NCBI GenBank assembly: GCA_900548285.1
Contig: URKE01000003.1
Coordinates: 6,522 to 70,521, forward strand
DNA length: 64,000 bases
Source of the DNA: an uncultured Eubacteriales bacterium
GTDB lineage: Bacteria; Bacillota; Clostridia; Christensenellales; Borkfalkiaceae
Reading direction: 5' to 3'
The notes beneath the pieces were generated by a model. It was not told where the DNA came from. It saw nothing but the letters and a program-made list of their open reading frames with translations, and did not search any database. Position 1 is the stretch's first letter. Each line of letters begins with the position of its first letter. A program made the translations under genes and the position numbers. Of this stretch, positions 45,089-55,831 are shown in pieces.

Positions 45089-47059
45089 TTATTCGAGTTC
45101 AAACGCTCCGGTATAAAGTTGATAATAAGTTCCCTTTTCGGCGATGAGTTTTTCGTGGCTTCCGCGCTCGATTATTCTGCCGTGATCGAGAACCATTATA
45201 ACGTCGGAATTCATAACCGTGGAAAGTCTGTGCGCGATAACGAACACCGTTCTGCCTTCCATAAGTTTATCCATTCCGCGCTGAACTATCGCTTCTGTTC
45301 TCGTATCGATAGACGACGTGGCCTCGTCGAGAATCATCACGGGCGGATCTGCGACGGCGGCTCTCGCAATGGAAATAAGTTGTCTCTGCCCTTGCGAAAG
45401 ATTCGAGCCGTTACCCGAAAGTTCCGTGTTATAACCTTTCGGCAAGCGCGTTATGAAATCGTCCGCGCCGGCAAGTTTCGCGGCGGCAATACACTCCTCG
45501 TCGGTTGCGTCGAGTTTTCCGTAGCGGATATTATCCATAACCGTTCCCGTAAACAAGTTGGTATCCTGCAGAACGACTCCCAGAGAACGTCTTAAATCGC
45601 CTTTCTTGATTTTGTTAATATTGATTCCGTCGTAACGGATTTTTCCGTCGGCAATATCGTAAAATCTGTTGATCAGGTTTGTTATCGTCGTTTTACCCGC
45701 GCCTGTCGCGCCTACGAATGCGATTTTATGCCCCGGCTCGGCGTAAAGCGAAATGTTGTGAAGAACGATTTTATTTTCGTCGTAACCGAAATCCACGTCA
45801 TCCATAACGATCGCGCCCTGTAGCGGCGTGTACGTAATGGTGGAATCCGCGCTGTGCGGGTGTTTCCACGCCCACATACCCGTTCTCTTATCGGTTTCGC
45901 GCAGTTCGCCGTTCTCGTCTTTTTCGACGTTTACGAGCGTTACGTAGCCGTTATCTTCTTCGGGTTTCTGATCGATGAGTTCGAACACTCTCGCCGCGCC
46001 TGCCATAGCCATTATTACCGAGTTGATCTGATTTGATATCTGCCCCATCTGGTTTGCAAACTGACGGGCCATTCCGAGGAACGCAACGACGACGGGAATG
46101 GTAAGAGTTTCGACGAAACTACCTGTTTTTATAAGCCCTTCGAATCCTATGTTAATGCCCTGTCCGTTTGACATAATGTAAATTCCGCAACCGATAAAAG
46201 CGATTACGACGTACATTATGTTACCGATATTGTGAATGATCGGCATAAGCATATTGGAAAAGCCGTTTGCCTTATCCGAAACGTCGAACAATTCCTCGTT
46301 GAGAACGTCGAAGCCTTTAAGCGTTTTTTCTTCGTGGCAGAAAACTTTAACGACTTTCTGCCCGTTCATCATCTCCTCGATATACCCCTCGACTTTACCG
46401 ACGGAACGCTGTTGCGCCATAAAGTATTTCGCGCTTTTTCCGCCGATTTTCTTCGTCAGGAAAAGTATCGCGATTACGCCGACCACAACTATCGCCCAAA
46501 GAATAATACTGTAATAAAGCATTACGAACGTCAGCGTAACGAGCGTTATCGTCGTCATGCAAAGTTGCGGTAGCGATTGCGATACAAGTTGGCGAATGGC
46601 GTCTATATCGTTCGTGTAAATACTCATTATGTCGCCGTGAGCGTTGCGGTCGAAATATTTGATCGGCAATTTTTCCATCTTGTCGAACATTTCGTTGCGC
46701 ATATCTCTCAAAAACCTTTGCGTGAGAACCGCGCCGAACTGACCGAGCAACAAACTCGCTATCCAGCCGAGCGCGTAAATCCCGAGCATTGTCGAAAGGA
46801 TTACAAGCACGTTTCTCCATGCTTCGTCCGGCGAGCCGCCTTTAAGAACCATATCGAATTGTTTATACAAATTCTGAAGGAAAACACCTGCGATCGAACC
46901 CGATATCGCGCTGACCACAAGACAGATACCGACAGCGAAAAGCAAACCTTTATAATTCTTAAAAAGCAAGCCTATCACTCTCTTAAGCGAACCGAAATCG
47001 GCTTTTCCGCCCATATGCGCCGACGGTTTTTTTCCGTTCATTGCTGCCGTTTTAGCCAT
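45089..47059 (-). CDS. ABC exporter half-transporter, catalytic subunit
   Basis: 656 residues: six-helix type I exporter membrane domain (about 40-370), then an ABC ATPase with Walker A GATGAGKTT, signature LSQGQRQ, Walker B VMILDEATS (catalytic Glu) and switch His in IAHRLST. A 45-residue insertion (around FELIDQKPEEDNGYVTL) precedes the ATPase core. Start at 47059 with AGGAGG eight bases ahead; overlaps the partner by eight bases. Works with the gene at 47052-48821 as a heterodimer; such pairs export drugs, lipids or peptides. Confidence 0.92.
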   Translation of the reverse strand: MAKTAAMNGKKPSAHMGGKADFGSLKRVIGLLFKNYKGLLFAVGICLVVSAISGSIAGVFLQNLYKQFDMVLKGGSPDEAWRNVLVILSTMLGIYALGWIASLLLGQFGAVLTQRFLRDMRNEMFDKMEKLPIKYFDRNAHGDIMSIYTNDIDAIRQLVSQSLPQLCMTTITLVTLTFVMLYYSIILWAIVVVGVIAILFLTKKIGGKSAKYFMAQQRSVGKVEGYIEEMMNGQKVVKVFCHEEKTLKGFDVLNEELFDVSDKANGFSNMLMPIIHNIGNIMYVVIAFIGCGIYIMSNGQGINIGFEGLIKTGSFVETLTIPVVVAFLGMARQFANQMGQISNQINSVIMAMAGAARVFELIDQKPEEDNGYVTLVNVEKDENGELRETDKRTGMWAWKHPHSADSTITYTPLQGAIVMDDVDFGYDENKIVLHNISLYAEPGHKIAFVGATGAGKTTITNLINRFYDIADGKIRYDGININKIKKGDLRRSLGVVLQDTNLFTGTVMDNIRYGKLDATDEECIAAAKLAGADDFITRLPKGYNTELSGNGSNLSQGQRQLISIARAAVADPPVMILDEATSSIDTRTEAIVQRGMDKLMEGRTVFVIAHRLSTVMNSDVIMVLDHGRIIERGSHEKLIAEKGTYYQLYTGAFELE

Positions 47060-48821
47060 TCTGTCCGCCTCCTTCGCTTTCGCTGTTTTTATTCTGAGAA
47101 TAGTAAACTTCTCTGTAAATTTCGTTTGTTTCAATCAGTTGTTCGTGCGATCCGACCGCGTTTATCTTTCCGTTTTCCATAACGACGATCTGATCGGCAT
47201 CCATAACGGAAGCGATTCTCTGGGCGATGATTATCTTCGTTGTTTCGGGAATAAACTTTTTGAACGCGTCGCGAAGAAGCGCGTCCGTTTTCATATCGAC
47301 CGCGCTCGTCGAATCGTCGAGAATAAGCACTTTCGGGCTGGAAATTATAGCGCGCGCGATGCAAAGACGTTGTTTTTGCCCTCCGGAGACGTTCGCGCCG
47401 CCCTGATCGATAACCGTATCGTATCCGTTAGGAAACTGCGTTATGAATTCATCCGCCTGAGCAAGTTTGCACGCGGCGATTATCTCCTCGTCGGTTGCGT
47501 CCTCTTTGCCCCAGCGGATATTTTCTTTAATAGTTCCGCTGAAAAGCATATTTTTCTGCAACACAACCGCCACGCTCTTACGAAGCACGTCCGTATCGTA
47601 TTTTCTAACGTCTACGTCGCCGACTTTAACCGAACCTTCCGTAACGTCGTATAACCGCGAAATGAGGTTGACAAGCGTTGTTTTGGACGACCCCGTGCCG
47701 CCTATGACGCCTATGGTCTGCCCTGATTTTATATCGAGGTTGATATTTTCGAGCGCATATTTTTTTGCTTCGGTTGAATATTTGAAACTTACGTTTTCAA
47801 AAGCAATATCACCGTTCTTAACCTGCATTACGGGGTCGGACGGATTCGTGATCGTGCTTTTTTCGCTGAGAACTTCCACTATTCTGCGAGCGGATTCGAG
47901 CGACATTACGATCGTGACGAACATCATCGAGATCGTCATAAGCGACATAAGAATCTGCAACGAATAAGTCGTAAGACTCTGCAAACCGAACGCGTCGAGC
48001 GTGGTTCCCGTTGTGAAAAGAATTATTCTCGAGCCGAAAAACCCGAGCGCAAGCAATGCGCCTTGCAGACAAATCTGCATAAGCGGCGAGTTAAAAGCAA
48101 GTATTTTCTCCGCTTTGGTGAATTCTCTGCACAATTCATTTGAAACCCCGGCGAACTTCTTCGATTCGTAATCTTCTCTGACGTACGCTTTTACGACGCG
48201 CATTCCGCCGATATTTTCCTGAACCGACTCGTTCATCGCGTCGTATTTGGTGAATAGCTTTTTAAAAATCGGCAACGCCTTTTTTATGATGATCAAAAGA
48301 CCGATTCCGAGGAACGGCACCGTCACGAAGAATATCGTGGGAAGATAAGGATGAATACTGAAACTCATAACTATCGAAAAGATCAGCATGAGCGGACTTC
48401 TTATCGCCATTCTTATGAGCATCATGAAAGACATCTGAATGTTGGTTATATCCGTTGTAAGACGAGTGACCAAAGACGACGGGCTGAATTTGTCTATGTT
48501 CGCAAACGAAAAACTCTGGATGTTCCCGAACATATCGCGACGAAGGTTCTTTGCGAAACCCGCAGACGCCTTCGCGCAGAATTTTCCGCCGAGCATCCCA
48601 GCGATAAGGGAAATAATCGCCGCGCCGATCATAAGACAACCGTTCAGAATCATTCCGTCAATATCCGGACTGCCTCCGCCGGTCGGCTGAACGCACTTAC
48701 CGAAGCGGAAAATAAGAAGGGGTATCAGAACCTCCATCGCCGCCTCGACCACCATACACAGCATGGTGAATATCGTTACGGCTTTGTATTCCCGCAAACA
48801 TTTCGCTAACTTCTTTAACAT
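47052..48821 (-). CDS. ABC exporter half-transporter, degenerate subunit
   Basis: 589 residues with exporter membrane helices (20-310) and an ATPase. Its Walker A is GGTGSSKTT (Ser replaces the second Gly), the signature VSGGQKQRL is intact, Walker B ends in LILDDSTSA (Asp instead of catalytic Glu), and the switch residue is Gln (IAQRIAS). That is the hallmark of the inactive-site half of heterodimeric exporters such as BmrCD or TM287/288. A promoter lies upstream. Confidence 0.92.
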   Translation of the reverse strand: MLKKLAKCLREYKAVTIFTMLCMVVEAAMEVLIPLLIFRFGKCVQPTGGGSPDIDGMILNGCLMIGAAIISLIAGMLGGKFCAKASAGFAKNLRRDMFGNIQSFSFANIDKFSPSSLVTRLTTDITNIQMSFMMLIRMAIRSPLMLIFSIVMSFSIHPYLPTIFFVTVPFLGIGLLIIIKKALPIFKKLFTKYDAMNESVQENIGGMRVVKAYVREDYESKKFAGVSNELCREFTKAEKILAFNSPLMQICLQGALLALGFFGSRIILFTTGTTLDAFGLQSLTTYSLQILMSLMTISMMFVTIVMSLESARRIVEVLSEKSTITNPSDPVMQVKNGDIAFENVSFKYSTEAKKYALENINLDIKSGQTIGVIGGTGSSKTTLVNLISRLYDVTEGSVKVGDVDVRKYDTDVLRKSVAVVLQKNMLFSGTIKENIRWGKEDATDEEIIAACKLAQADEFITQFPNGYDTVIDQGGANVSGGQKQRLCIARAIISSPKVLILDDSTSAVDMKTDALLRDAFKKFIPETTKIIIAQRIASVMDADQIVVMENGKINAVGSHEQLIETNEIYREVYYSQNKNSESEGGGQNG

Positions 48822-48849
48822 ACTACCTCTATATTATTTTAATAATTGA

Positions 48850-48878
48850 ATTTTAGTTCTATTTTTTAAAAATGTCAA
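48850..48878 (-). promoter_or_regulatory. SigmaA promoter of the ABC exporter operon
   Basis: Minus-strand TTGACA (48878-48873), 17 bases, TAAAAT (48855-48850). Confidence 0.85.
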
Positions 48879-48892
48879 TAAAATATCGATAT

Positions 48893-48930
48893 AAAAAAAG
48901 AAAAATCCGTGAACTTTTCAAAGATTTTTC
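48893..48930 (-). terminator. Terminator of the ribF operon end
   Basis: Minus-strand GAAAAATC and GATTTTTC pair with a 15-base loop and are followed by TTTTTTTAT. The stem is A/T-rich. Confidence 0.75.
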
Positions 48931-48963
48931 TTCATATTCATCGTTATTTCGTCCGAACGGCGG

Positions 48964-49809
48964 TTATTCGGCGAAGTAAATCCTTTTCATTGCGAGAGCG
49001 TCCTCTGCCTGCGTTCCCGCCGACTCGCAAATAATTACGGGTTCGAGGTCGAGTTCTTTCAACGCCTCGGCAAGCGGTTCGAATTCGGGACCGTATTGAT
49101 TGTCTTCAAACGTCAGATGCCTTATTTCACCCTTAACCGAATATTGTATTTTTGAAAAATGAACGTGAAAATGTTTCATTTTTTCCATTCCGAGTTCGCC
49201 GATAAGATATTCGAGCCGCGATTTGAAATCGTCCGCCGTTTTAAGGCTGCCCTGCTCTCTCGCGTTGACGTGACCGAAATCAATCGTAGGAATAAAACAT
49301 TTATCCAACTTGCAAAACGACGCTATTTCCTCGATAGTTCCTATCTGCGCCGATTTTCCCATCGTTTCCGGGCAGAAAATCATATCGTCAAGAGAATTTT
49401 CATAAATTAGATCGCGCAGAATTTTTAGCCTGTCGAGAGTTTTGCTTACGGCTTCATCGCGCGTCGCCTTTCCTTGCGCGGCGGGATGAAATACGATTCT
49501 CCTGCCCTGCATCAGTTTCATCATTTTCGCGCTTGACAATATGTAATTATATGAATTGAAAGCTTTTTCCTCTTCGGGCGTTGCGAGGTTTATGAAGTAC
49601 GGCGCGTGAACGCTGAGTTCAAGTCCTTCGTTTTTAAAAGCGTTGCCTATACTTATCGCTTTTTCCTCGCTTAAGTTTACGCCCCTGCCGAATGAATATT
49701 CATAACAGTCCAGCCCCATCCCGCGACACCATTTCGCCGCGTTCTCGGTGGACTTATCTTTTTGCTGAAGAAAACTTTCGCTGTTTCCGCTCGGTCCGAA
49801 TTTAATCAT
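48964..49809 (-). CDS. TIM-barrel sugar isomerase/endonuclease-IV-like protein
   Basis: About 281 residues of the AP endonuclease 2 fold: SVHAPYF, FHPAAQG, CPETMG, IDFGHVNA, HVHFS and a late ICESAG look like the metal-binding His/Asp/Glu set of endonuclease IV and xylose isomerase-like enzymes. Whether it acts on DNA or on a sugar is not decided by the sequence. Start M7 at 49809 overlaps ribF by eight bases; an ATG six codons earlier also exists. Confidence 0.8.
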   Translation of the reverse strand: MIKFGPSGNSESFLQQKDKSTENAAKWCRGMGLDCYEYSFGRGVNLSEEKAISIGNAFKNEGLELSVHAPYFINLATPEEEKAFNSYNYILSSAKMMKLMQGRRIVFHPAAQGKATRDEAVSKTLDRLKILRDLIYENSLDDMIFCPETMGKSAQIGTIEEIASFCKLDKCFIPTIDFGHVNAREQGSLKTADDFKSRLEYLIGELGMEKMKHFHVHFSKIQYSVKGEIRHLTFEDNQYGPEFEPLAEALKELDLEPVIICESAGTQAEDALAMKRIYFAE

Positions 49810-50680
49810 ATTTTTTATCCTTTTCAAGTTGTTCTTTCAATTTATCCGCGTCGTAAAACTTTTCAATATCCCTGATAAAATCAACGAAAAACACGGTTAT
49901 TATTTTTCCGTATATATCACCGTCGAAGTTTTTTATAAACGACTCCGTAAGCACTTCGCCGAGATTAAAAGTCGGGCGCGCGCCGTAATTTGTTATCGCG
50001 TCGTAGACTTTTCCGTCGATCAGAACGCGCGTTTTGTAGACGCCGTTTTTAATGCGGAATTTGTTTGCCGGGACATTGACGTTTGCCGTGGGAAAACCTA
50101 TGGTTCTGCCAACTTCCCGACCGTGAACGACCTGCCCCGTGAGCGAATACTCCTCGCCGAGGAGATTGTTCGCCTCTTTAATTTTCCCTTGTCTTAACAG
50201 GGATTTTATAAGCGTTGAAGAAATTTTTTCACCGTTCGCCTCTGTTTTCGGAACGACGAAACAAGGCGTATTCATTTTTTCGCATATGCGGGTAAGCGTT
50301 TGCGCGTTGCCGGCGGCGTTTTTTCCGAATTTGTAATCAAACCCGCAAACTACGGCGGATATATTAAGCGTCCGATGAAGTTCACGGATAAAATCTTCGC
50401 AAGAAGTGTTTTTAAAGTTTTCGTTAAAATCCGCAACTACGATTTCGTCAACGCTCAACCGCTCGGCTTTTGCAATTCTTTCATCGAACAACAGCAACGC
50501 CCCGTCCTTGGAAAAATTATCATTTTTAAAGGTAAATAAAGCAATTTTACAATCTTTTACGTCTTTCAGATTTATCGCTTTTTTTATTAATTCCCGATGC
50601 CCGATATGAATACAATCAAAATAACCGAGAAGTAAAATAATTTCTTCAAAGTCGCTTTCGCCGTAATTTACAATTTTCAT
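49802..50680 (-). CDS. ribF: Bifunctional riboflavin kinase/FAD synthetase
   Basis: Makes FMN and FAD. 292 residues: nucleotidyl-transferase domain (HIGHRELI), then the kinase domain with GRTIGFPTANVN and the YGARPTFN motif. Directly after truB with one base between. Confidence 0.95.
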   Translation of the reverse strand: MKIVNYGESDFEEIILLLGYFDCIHIGHRELIKKAINLKDVKDCKIALFTFKNDNFSKDGALLLFDERIAKAERLSVDEIVVADFNENFKNTSCEDFIRELHRTLNISAVVCGFDYKFGKNAAGNAQTLTRICEKMNTPCFVVPKTEANGEKISSTLIKSLLRQGKIKEANNLLGEEYSLTGQVVHGREVGRTIGFPTANVNVPANKFRIKNGVYKTRVLIDGKVYDAITNYGARPTFNLGEVLTESFIKNFDGDIYGKIITVFFVDFIRDIEKFYDADKLKEQLEKDKKYD

Positions 50681-50681
50681 T

Positions 50682-51542
50682 TCAGTCTCTGATATACGCT
50701 TTGGTTTTAATTTTTCCGCCTGTCACTTCGCCGATTCCGTAAAATCCGTCGGGCGCAAAAATCTTATATAAGCCGTCGGAATAAGGGAAGACGTCGTAAA
50801 GACCGTTAAACAGTCTTACGCTCTCTCTTTCGTTAAGACGAATCTCGGGAAAAAAAACAACGTGTTCGGGGGCGATAAGAAATTCCTCCTTATTATCTGC
50901 CAAAAGAAAATCTTCGGCTTTAACGCTGTTTTCAATTCCGAATACTCCCGACTTTGTCCTGACAAGATCTGTCATCGTTCCGACCGTGCCGCACAGAGCG
51001 GCAAGATCTCTGACAATCGATCTGATATAAGTTCCGCCTTTGCACGAAATCTCAAACCTGTATTCGCCGTCGGATACCTTATCGATTAGTTTTATCGAAT
51101 TGATCGTAACTTTTTTAGGGGGAAGTTCAAACTCCTCGCCCTTGCGCGCGAGTTGATAACTTCTCTTCCCGTTGACGCATTTAGCCGAAAAGACGGGCGG
51201 AACCTGCATTATATCGCCGATAAGCGCGGCAGATTTTTCCGTCAACTCCGCTTCCGACGGAACGTAATCATTCGTACGGACGACTTTTCCCTCGAGATCG
51301 AGCGTGTCCGTTTCATAGCCGAACGCAAATGTCGCGACGTAAGTTTTGTCCTTGTCAAGCAAATAATCGAATAATCTGGTAGATTTTCCGAGCGCGACAG
51401 GTAAAACCCCGCTTGCAAGCGGGTCAAGCGTTCCCATATGACCTATCGTTACGCCTTTCAAAGATTTTTTCAGCGAATTGAGAACCTTTGCCGAACTGAC
51501 GCCCTTGGGCTTATAAATATTTAAAAATCCGTTCATATTCAT
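50682..51542 (-). CDS. truB: tRNA pseudouridine-55 synthase
   Basis: Makes pseudouridine 55 in the T loop. 286 residues with the catalytic Asp in GHMGTLDPLASGVLP, the KGTYIRSIVRDL segment, and C-terminal PUA-like extension. Starts near MNMNGFLNIYKPKG; the exact codon among two Met is open and no clear ribosome site is seen. Confidence 0.96.
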   Translation of the reverse strand: MNMNGFLNIYKPKGVSSAKVLNSLKKSLKGVTIGHMGTLDPLASGVLPVALGKSTRLFDYLLDKDKTYVATFAFGYETDTLDLEGKVVRTNDYVPSEAELTEKSAALIGDIMQVPPVFSAKCVNGKRSYQLARKGEEFELPPKKVTINSIKLIDKVSDGEYRFEISCKGGTYIRSIVRDLAALCGTVGTMTDLVRTKSGVFGIENSVKAEDFLLADNKEEFLIAPEHVVFFPEIRLNERESVRLFNGLYDVFPYSDGLYKIFAPDGFYGIGEVTGGKIKTKAYIRD

Positions 51543-51575
51543 TCGTTGTCGAATCCATATTGCATAATCTCTGAA

Positions 51576-52538
51576 TCAAAGGACGTCGGAGACGGCTTTG
51601 ATTATTTTGTCTTTCACGTCCTCGTAAAACCCGCAGATCATGCAGCCGCTCGCAAGAATATGTCCGCCACCGCCGAAAACGGAAGCGACTTCGTTTACGT
51701 TTACCTTTCCTTTACTCCTGAAACTTACCTTATAACAGTTATTTTTCGACTCCATGATAGAAACGGCGACTTCCACGCCGCGAATCGAAAGCGGAAAATC
51801 GATAAAACCTTCCGTCAATTCCTGTTTCGCGCCCGTCTGCTCAAAATCATCCGCCAGAACGGATATAATCGCAAGTTTATCATCGAGGAAAAATCTCATT
51901 TTGGAAATAACCCTTGCAAAAAGCAATGCTCTCACCTTGGTCTGATCCTTGAACATCCGATACGTAATATCGTGAATCCTCGCGCCCGCCGCAACGAGTT
52001 TCGACGCGACAAAAAAAGTATTCTCGGTCACGTTGCTATGCATGAAGTTGCCCGTATCGGTGATTATTCCGAGAATGAGATAATCGGCTATTTCGCTCGT
52101 GATTTCCGCGCCAAGACATTGCATAAACTCATAGATAATTTCACAGCAAGCCGCATTATCCCTGACAAAATTATACTTCGCATAACGCGAATTTGAAACG
52201 TGGTGATCTATATTGAAAAGATTCGCGTTTTTCGCGTAAAGATTATAACTGTCGCCGAACATACTTTCCACCGAAATATCGACGGAAACGTGCGCGGCGT
52301 ATTTTTTATTGATCTCGGCAGGCTTTTTTATCGTTTTAAAAGCGGGAAAAATATCGTATTTTTCCGGGATATCCGACGCGCATACGACGTCCGCTTCCAT
52401 TCCGAGATTAATAAGCGCGGTTTTTAACGCCATCGCCGAACCGAGCGTATCGCCGTCCGGTCTTGCGTGCGAAAAAATGAGCGCACTGTCGAATTTCTTT
52501 AACTCCGTAGCAATTTCTTTTAGCGTCATTTCAGTCAT
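51576..52538 (-). CDS. nrnA: DHH-family oligoribonuclease/phosphatase
   Basis: 320 residues of the NrnA type: HARPDGDTLGSA, IDHHVSN (DHH motif), GIITDTGNF, and a DHHA1 domain with GGGGHILASGC. NrnA degrades nano-RNA and dephosphorylates pAp; it stands in for Orn in Firmicutes. Overlaps rbfA by eight bases. Confidence 0.94.
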   Translation of the reverse strand: MTEMTLKEIATELKKFDSALIFSHARPDGDTLGSAMALKTALINLGMEADVVCASDIPEKYDIFPAFKTIKKPAEINKKYAAHVSVDISVESMFGDSYNLYAKNANLFNIDHHVSNSRYAKYNFVRDNAACCEIIYEFMQCLGAEITSEIADYLILGIITDTGNFMHSNVTENTFFVASKLVAAGARIHDITYRMFKDQTKVRALLFARVISKMRFFLDDKLAIISVLADDFEQTGAKQELTEGFIDFPLSIRGVEVAVSIMESKNNCYKVSFRSKGKVNVNEVASVFGGGGHILASGCMICGFYEDVKDKIIKAVSDVL

Positions 52539-52932
52539 CCTTAATCTCGCCGCTTTCGGTTACCGTTTCGTCGTCTGCAGACGTGACGTAAGTGAGCGTG
52601 CTGAGAATTTTATCGATTTTGTTGCCGTAGTCCGTCGAATTATCCGTGACGAAATGAAGTTCCGGCACGGTTCTTATGCGCATCGTTTTACTGAGTTCCG
52701 TTCTTACCGCTTTTGCCGACGCGCAAATCGCCTCGAACGTTGCCTGAGCCTTTACTTTATCGGTTGAAAAAACGGAAACAAATACTTTAGCGTGTTTTAA
52801 ATCATTTGTCACGTCGACTTCCGAGATGCTGAACATCTCCGATATCGCGGGGTTTTTTATCTTATTTTTCAAGATCGAATATATTTCTTTCTGAAATTCG
52901 CTGTTCAATCTTTTTTCTCTTTTTTCTTTCAT
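52531..52932 (-). CDS. rbfA: Ribosome-binding factor A
   Basis: 133 residues (start M6 at 52932, GGGAGG four bases ahead) with the KH-like KHAKVFVSVFSTDK centre and RTVPELHFVTD. Acts in late 30S maturation and cold adaptation. A terminator hairpin lies between infB and this gene. Confidence 0.94.
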   Translation of the reverse strand: MKEKREKRLNSEFQKEIYSILKNKIKNPAISEMFSISEVDVTNDLKHAKVFVSVFSTDKVKAQATFEAICASAKAVRTELSKTMRIRTVPELHFVTDNSTDYGNKIDKILSTLTYVTSADDETVTESGEIKDD

Positions 52933-52944
52933 GTTACCTCCCTT

Positions 52945-52973
52945 CAAAAAATGCCGACATTTAACATGTCGGC
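52945..52973 (-). terminator. Hairpin terminator between infB and rbfA
   Basis: Minus-strand GCCGACAT and ATGTCGGC form an eight-base-pair stem with GTTAA loop, then ATTTTTTG. It ends only a few bases before the rbfA ribosome site, so rbfA-nrnA-truB-ribF may depend on partial read-through. Confidence 0.85.
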
Positions 52974-52986
52974 AAATTCGATTGTT

Positions 52987-55830
52987 TTATACTACGGGTT
53001 TAACTTCTATGAGATAACTCTCGATAAAATCGCCGATTTGAATATCGTTGAAATTCTCGATAGAAATACCGCATTCAAAGCCCTGGGAAACTTCTTTCAC
53101 GTCGTCTTTGAAACGTTTAAGTTGGTTTACGTTTCCTTCGCAGATCATAACGTCGTTTCTGTAAATACGAAGTTTTCCGTTTCTGATGATCTTGCCCTCG
53201 GTTACATAACAACCCGCAACCATTCCGACGCCGGTGATTTTGAACGTCTGACGAACTTCCGCTTTACCCATGTAAATTTCCTGAGTTTTCGGTGCGATAA
53301 GCCCTTTCATTGCATTCTTTACGTCGTCGATAGCCTCGTAAATAATTCTGTAGAGCCTGATATCGACCTTACTTCTTTCAGCCAAAGTTTTGGCGTTGGA
53401 ATCGGGACGAACGTTGAATCCGATAATGATCGCGTTGGAAGAATCGGCGAGCATGACGTCCGTTTCGTTAATCGCGCCGACCGCGGCGTGAATAACGTTG
53501 ACTTTAACCTCTTCGTTGGAAAGTTCGAGAAGGGATTGCTTAACCGCTTCAACAGAACCCTGAACGTCCGCTTTGATAAGGATATTCAACGCTTTGAGAT
53601 TACCGTCGCTGATCTTGGAGAACAAATCGTCGAGAGTAATTTTCTGAGATTGTTTTATCATCTCTTCTCTTTCTTTGTTTCTTCTTTCCTGAGCGACGAG
53701 TTTGGAGAGTTTGTCCTGTTCTACGGCGTAAATAGAATCGCCTGCGTTCGGAACTTCCTCCAAGCCAAGAATTGAAACCGCCATGGACGGACCCGCTTCT
53801 TTGACGGTTCTGCCCTTGTCGTCGATCATTGCTCTTACCCTGCCGGTAATCGTACCCGCAACGAGATTATCTCCCGTGTGAAGCGTTCCGTTCTGAATAA
53901 GAACGGTCGCGACAGGTCCTTTACCCTTATCGAGTTTCGCTTCGATGATTGCGCCCTTAGCCATTCTGTTCGGGTTCGCTTTAAGTTCTTTAACGTCGGC
54001 AGTAAGCAAAATGGTTTCGAGAAGGTCGTCGACGCCCTCGCCCGTCTTTGCCGAAACGGGAACGAACGCCACGTCGCCGCCCCATTCTTCGATAAGAACG
54101 GATTGATCGGCAAGTTGTTGTTTTACTCTTTCTATATTAGCCTGAGGTTTATCGATTTTGTTCGCCGCAACGATTATCGAAACTCCTGCCGCCTGAGCGT
54201 GGTGAATCGCCTCGATTGTCTGCGGCATGATTCCGTCGTCAGCCGCGACGACAAGAACCGCTATATCCGTTATCTGCGCGCCGCGCGCTCTCATTGCGGT
54301 GAACGCGGCATGGCCGGGCGTGTCGAGGAAGGTTATTTTTTCACCGTTCAAACTGACGGTGTAAGCGCCGATATGCTGCGTGATTCCGCCCGCTTCGGAC
54401 GCCGTAACGTTCGCGCTTCTGATACGATCGAGAAGAGACGTTTTACCATGGTCGACGTGCCCCATAACGGTAACGACGGGCGGTCTTTTAACGAGAGTTG
54501 CCGCGTCGTCTGCCGTGTCGAAGGTTTCGGAAAGAACTTCTTCGGCTGTTTTGTCCATTTTAAGTTCGAGTTCGATTCCGAGATCGGCGGCTATAACTCC
54601 TGCGGTATCGTAATCAACCGAGTCGTTTATAGTCTTCATGATACCTTCTTTAAAGAGTTTTTTTGTTATCTCTATCGCGGAAATACCGAGTTTTTCGGAT
54701 AATTCCTTGATAGGAATAATCTCTTTATTGATAACGGCTTTTTCGATTTTGATGGTCTGTGTTTGTTCTTCGGATTTTTTATCCTTTTTATTACGCGCCT
54801 TCCTGTAACCGCTCTTGTTTTCGTCGAAATCGTCTATGCTGACCTGACCTTTTGCAAGCGATTTTTTATTGATGCCTTTTTTATCGTCGTAACTCTTTTC
54901 GGAGGACTTCTTTTTATTGCCGAAACTCTTGCCGGTATCCTTCGGAACGTAAGAAATTTCGACCGCTTTTTTCGCTCCGCCGAATCCGCCCGGTTTCTGC
55001 ATGGGCGTTCTCTGCCCGAAAGGTCTGTCGGATGGCGTTCTCGGATTTGCGCCGGCAGGTCTTCTTCCGTCCTGCGGAACGTATTCGCGTTTAAGCGGAC
55101 GTTCTCTCTTCGGCGGCTCGTAAACTCTCGGTCTTTCGCTTGCGAGTTTTACGAGATTCGGATCTTCGCCTCTCGCGATTGCTTCTTTTCTCTTCTGTTC
55201 GAGAATTTTCGCTCTCGCCTCGGCAAGCGCTCTCGCCTGAGCCTCTTCCAAAGCCTTTTTTCTCGCTTCTTTTATGGCTTTTTCGTCCATAACGGGTTTC
55301 GCGACGGGCTTCTCCTCGACTTTTTCATCCGCCTTTTCCGCAGATTTTGCTTCCGTCGGCTTCTTCGCGGCAGGTTCGGCAACGACGTCGGCTTTTTTCT
55401 CTGTCTGAGGTTTTTCTTCTGCAGCGGGAGCGACTTCTTTTACCTCTTCTTTTACGGTTGCCTTAACAGATTTTTTCGCAGGTTTCTTCTGCGCCGCTTC
55501 GGAAGTTTCTTTATTTTCCTTTTCGGAAACGTTAGTCTGCTCGTCTGCCGGGCGAACTTCCTTCACTGCGGTTTCGGGCGAAACTTCGACAGCGGGAGAA
55601 GTTTCCTTTTCCTTAGCCGTCGGTTCAATGACGGTCGGTTCTTCACGCTCTGTTTTCAAAGCCGCTTCGCGTTCTGCTCTTAAGGATTTTTCCTTGGCGG
55701 AAATCTTTTTGGTTATCGCGTTAACCGACGACTTAGCCTCTTTGACTTTTGCTTTCAAATCATCCAATTCGCCGTAGATAGCATTGATTTTCTTTAAGTT
55801 TTTTAATAAATCTTCTCTTTTTTCTTCCAT
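52987..55830 (-). CDS. infB: Translation initiation factor IF-2
   Basis: Brings fMet-tRNA to the 30S ribosome. 947 residues: a long charged Lys/Glu/Ala region (1-370) with [22 protein letters not shown]2N near 380, then the GTPase with [14 protein letters not shown] and VAANKID, and C-terminal IF2 domains. The ATG follows ylxQ by one base. Confidence 0.98.
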   Translation of the reverse strand: MEEKREDLLKNLKKINAIYGELDDLKAKVKEAKSSVNAITKKISAKEKSLRAEREAALKTEREEPTVIEPTAKEKETSPAVEVSPETAVKEVRPADEQTNVSEKENKETSEAAQKKPAKKSVKATVKEEVKEVAPAAEEKPQTEKKADVVAEPAAKKPTEAKSAEKADEKVEEKPVAKPVMDEKAIKEARKKALEEAQARALAEARAKILEQKRKEAIARGEDPNLVKLASERPRVYEPPKRERPLKREYVPQDGRRPAGANPRTPSDRPFGQRTPMQKPGGFGGAKKAVEISYVPKDTGKSFGNKKKSSEKSYDDKKGINKKSLAKGQVSIDDFDENKSGYRKARNKKDKKSEEQTQTIKIEKAVINKEIIPIKELSEKLGISAIEITKKLFKEGIMKTINDSVDYDTAGVIAADLGIELELKMDKTAEEVLSETFDTADDAATLVKRPPVVTVMGHVDHGKTSLLDRIRSANVTASEAGGITQHIGAYTVSLNGEKITFLDTPGHAAFTAMRARGAQITDIAVLVVAADDGIMPQTIEAIHHAQAAGVSIIVAANKIDKPQANIERVKQQLADQSVLIEEWGGDVAFVPVSAKTGEGVDDLLETILLTADVKELKANPNRMAKGAIIEAKLDKGKGPVATVLIQNGTLHTGDNLVAGTITGRVRAMIDDKGRTVKEAGPSMAVSILGLEEVPNAGDSIYAVEQDKLSKLVAQERRNKEREEMIKQSQKITLDDLFSKISDGNLKALNILIKADVQGSVEAVKQSLLELSNEEVKVNVIHAAVGAINETDVMLADSSNAIIIGFNVRPDSNAKTLAERSKVDIRLYRIIYEAIDDVKNAMKGLIAPKTQEIYMGKAEVRQTFKITGVGMVAGCYVTEGKIIRNGKLRIYRNDVMICEGNVNQLKRFKDDVKEVSQGFECGISIENFNDIQIGDFIESYLIEVKPVV

Positions 55831-55831
55831 A

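Noticed and set aside
54763..55683. A 306-codon open frame on the plus strand opposite infB
   Set aside because: It lies over the Lys/Glu/Ala-rich region of IF-2, and its product is Phe/Arg-rich low complexity as expected from the reverse strand.
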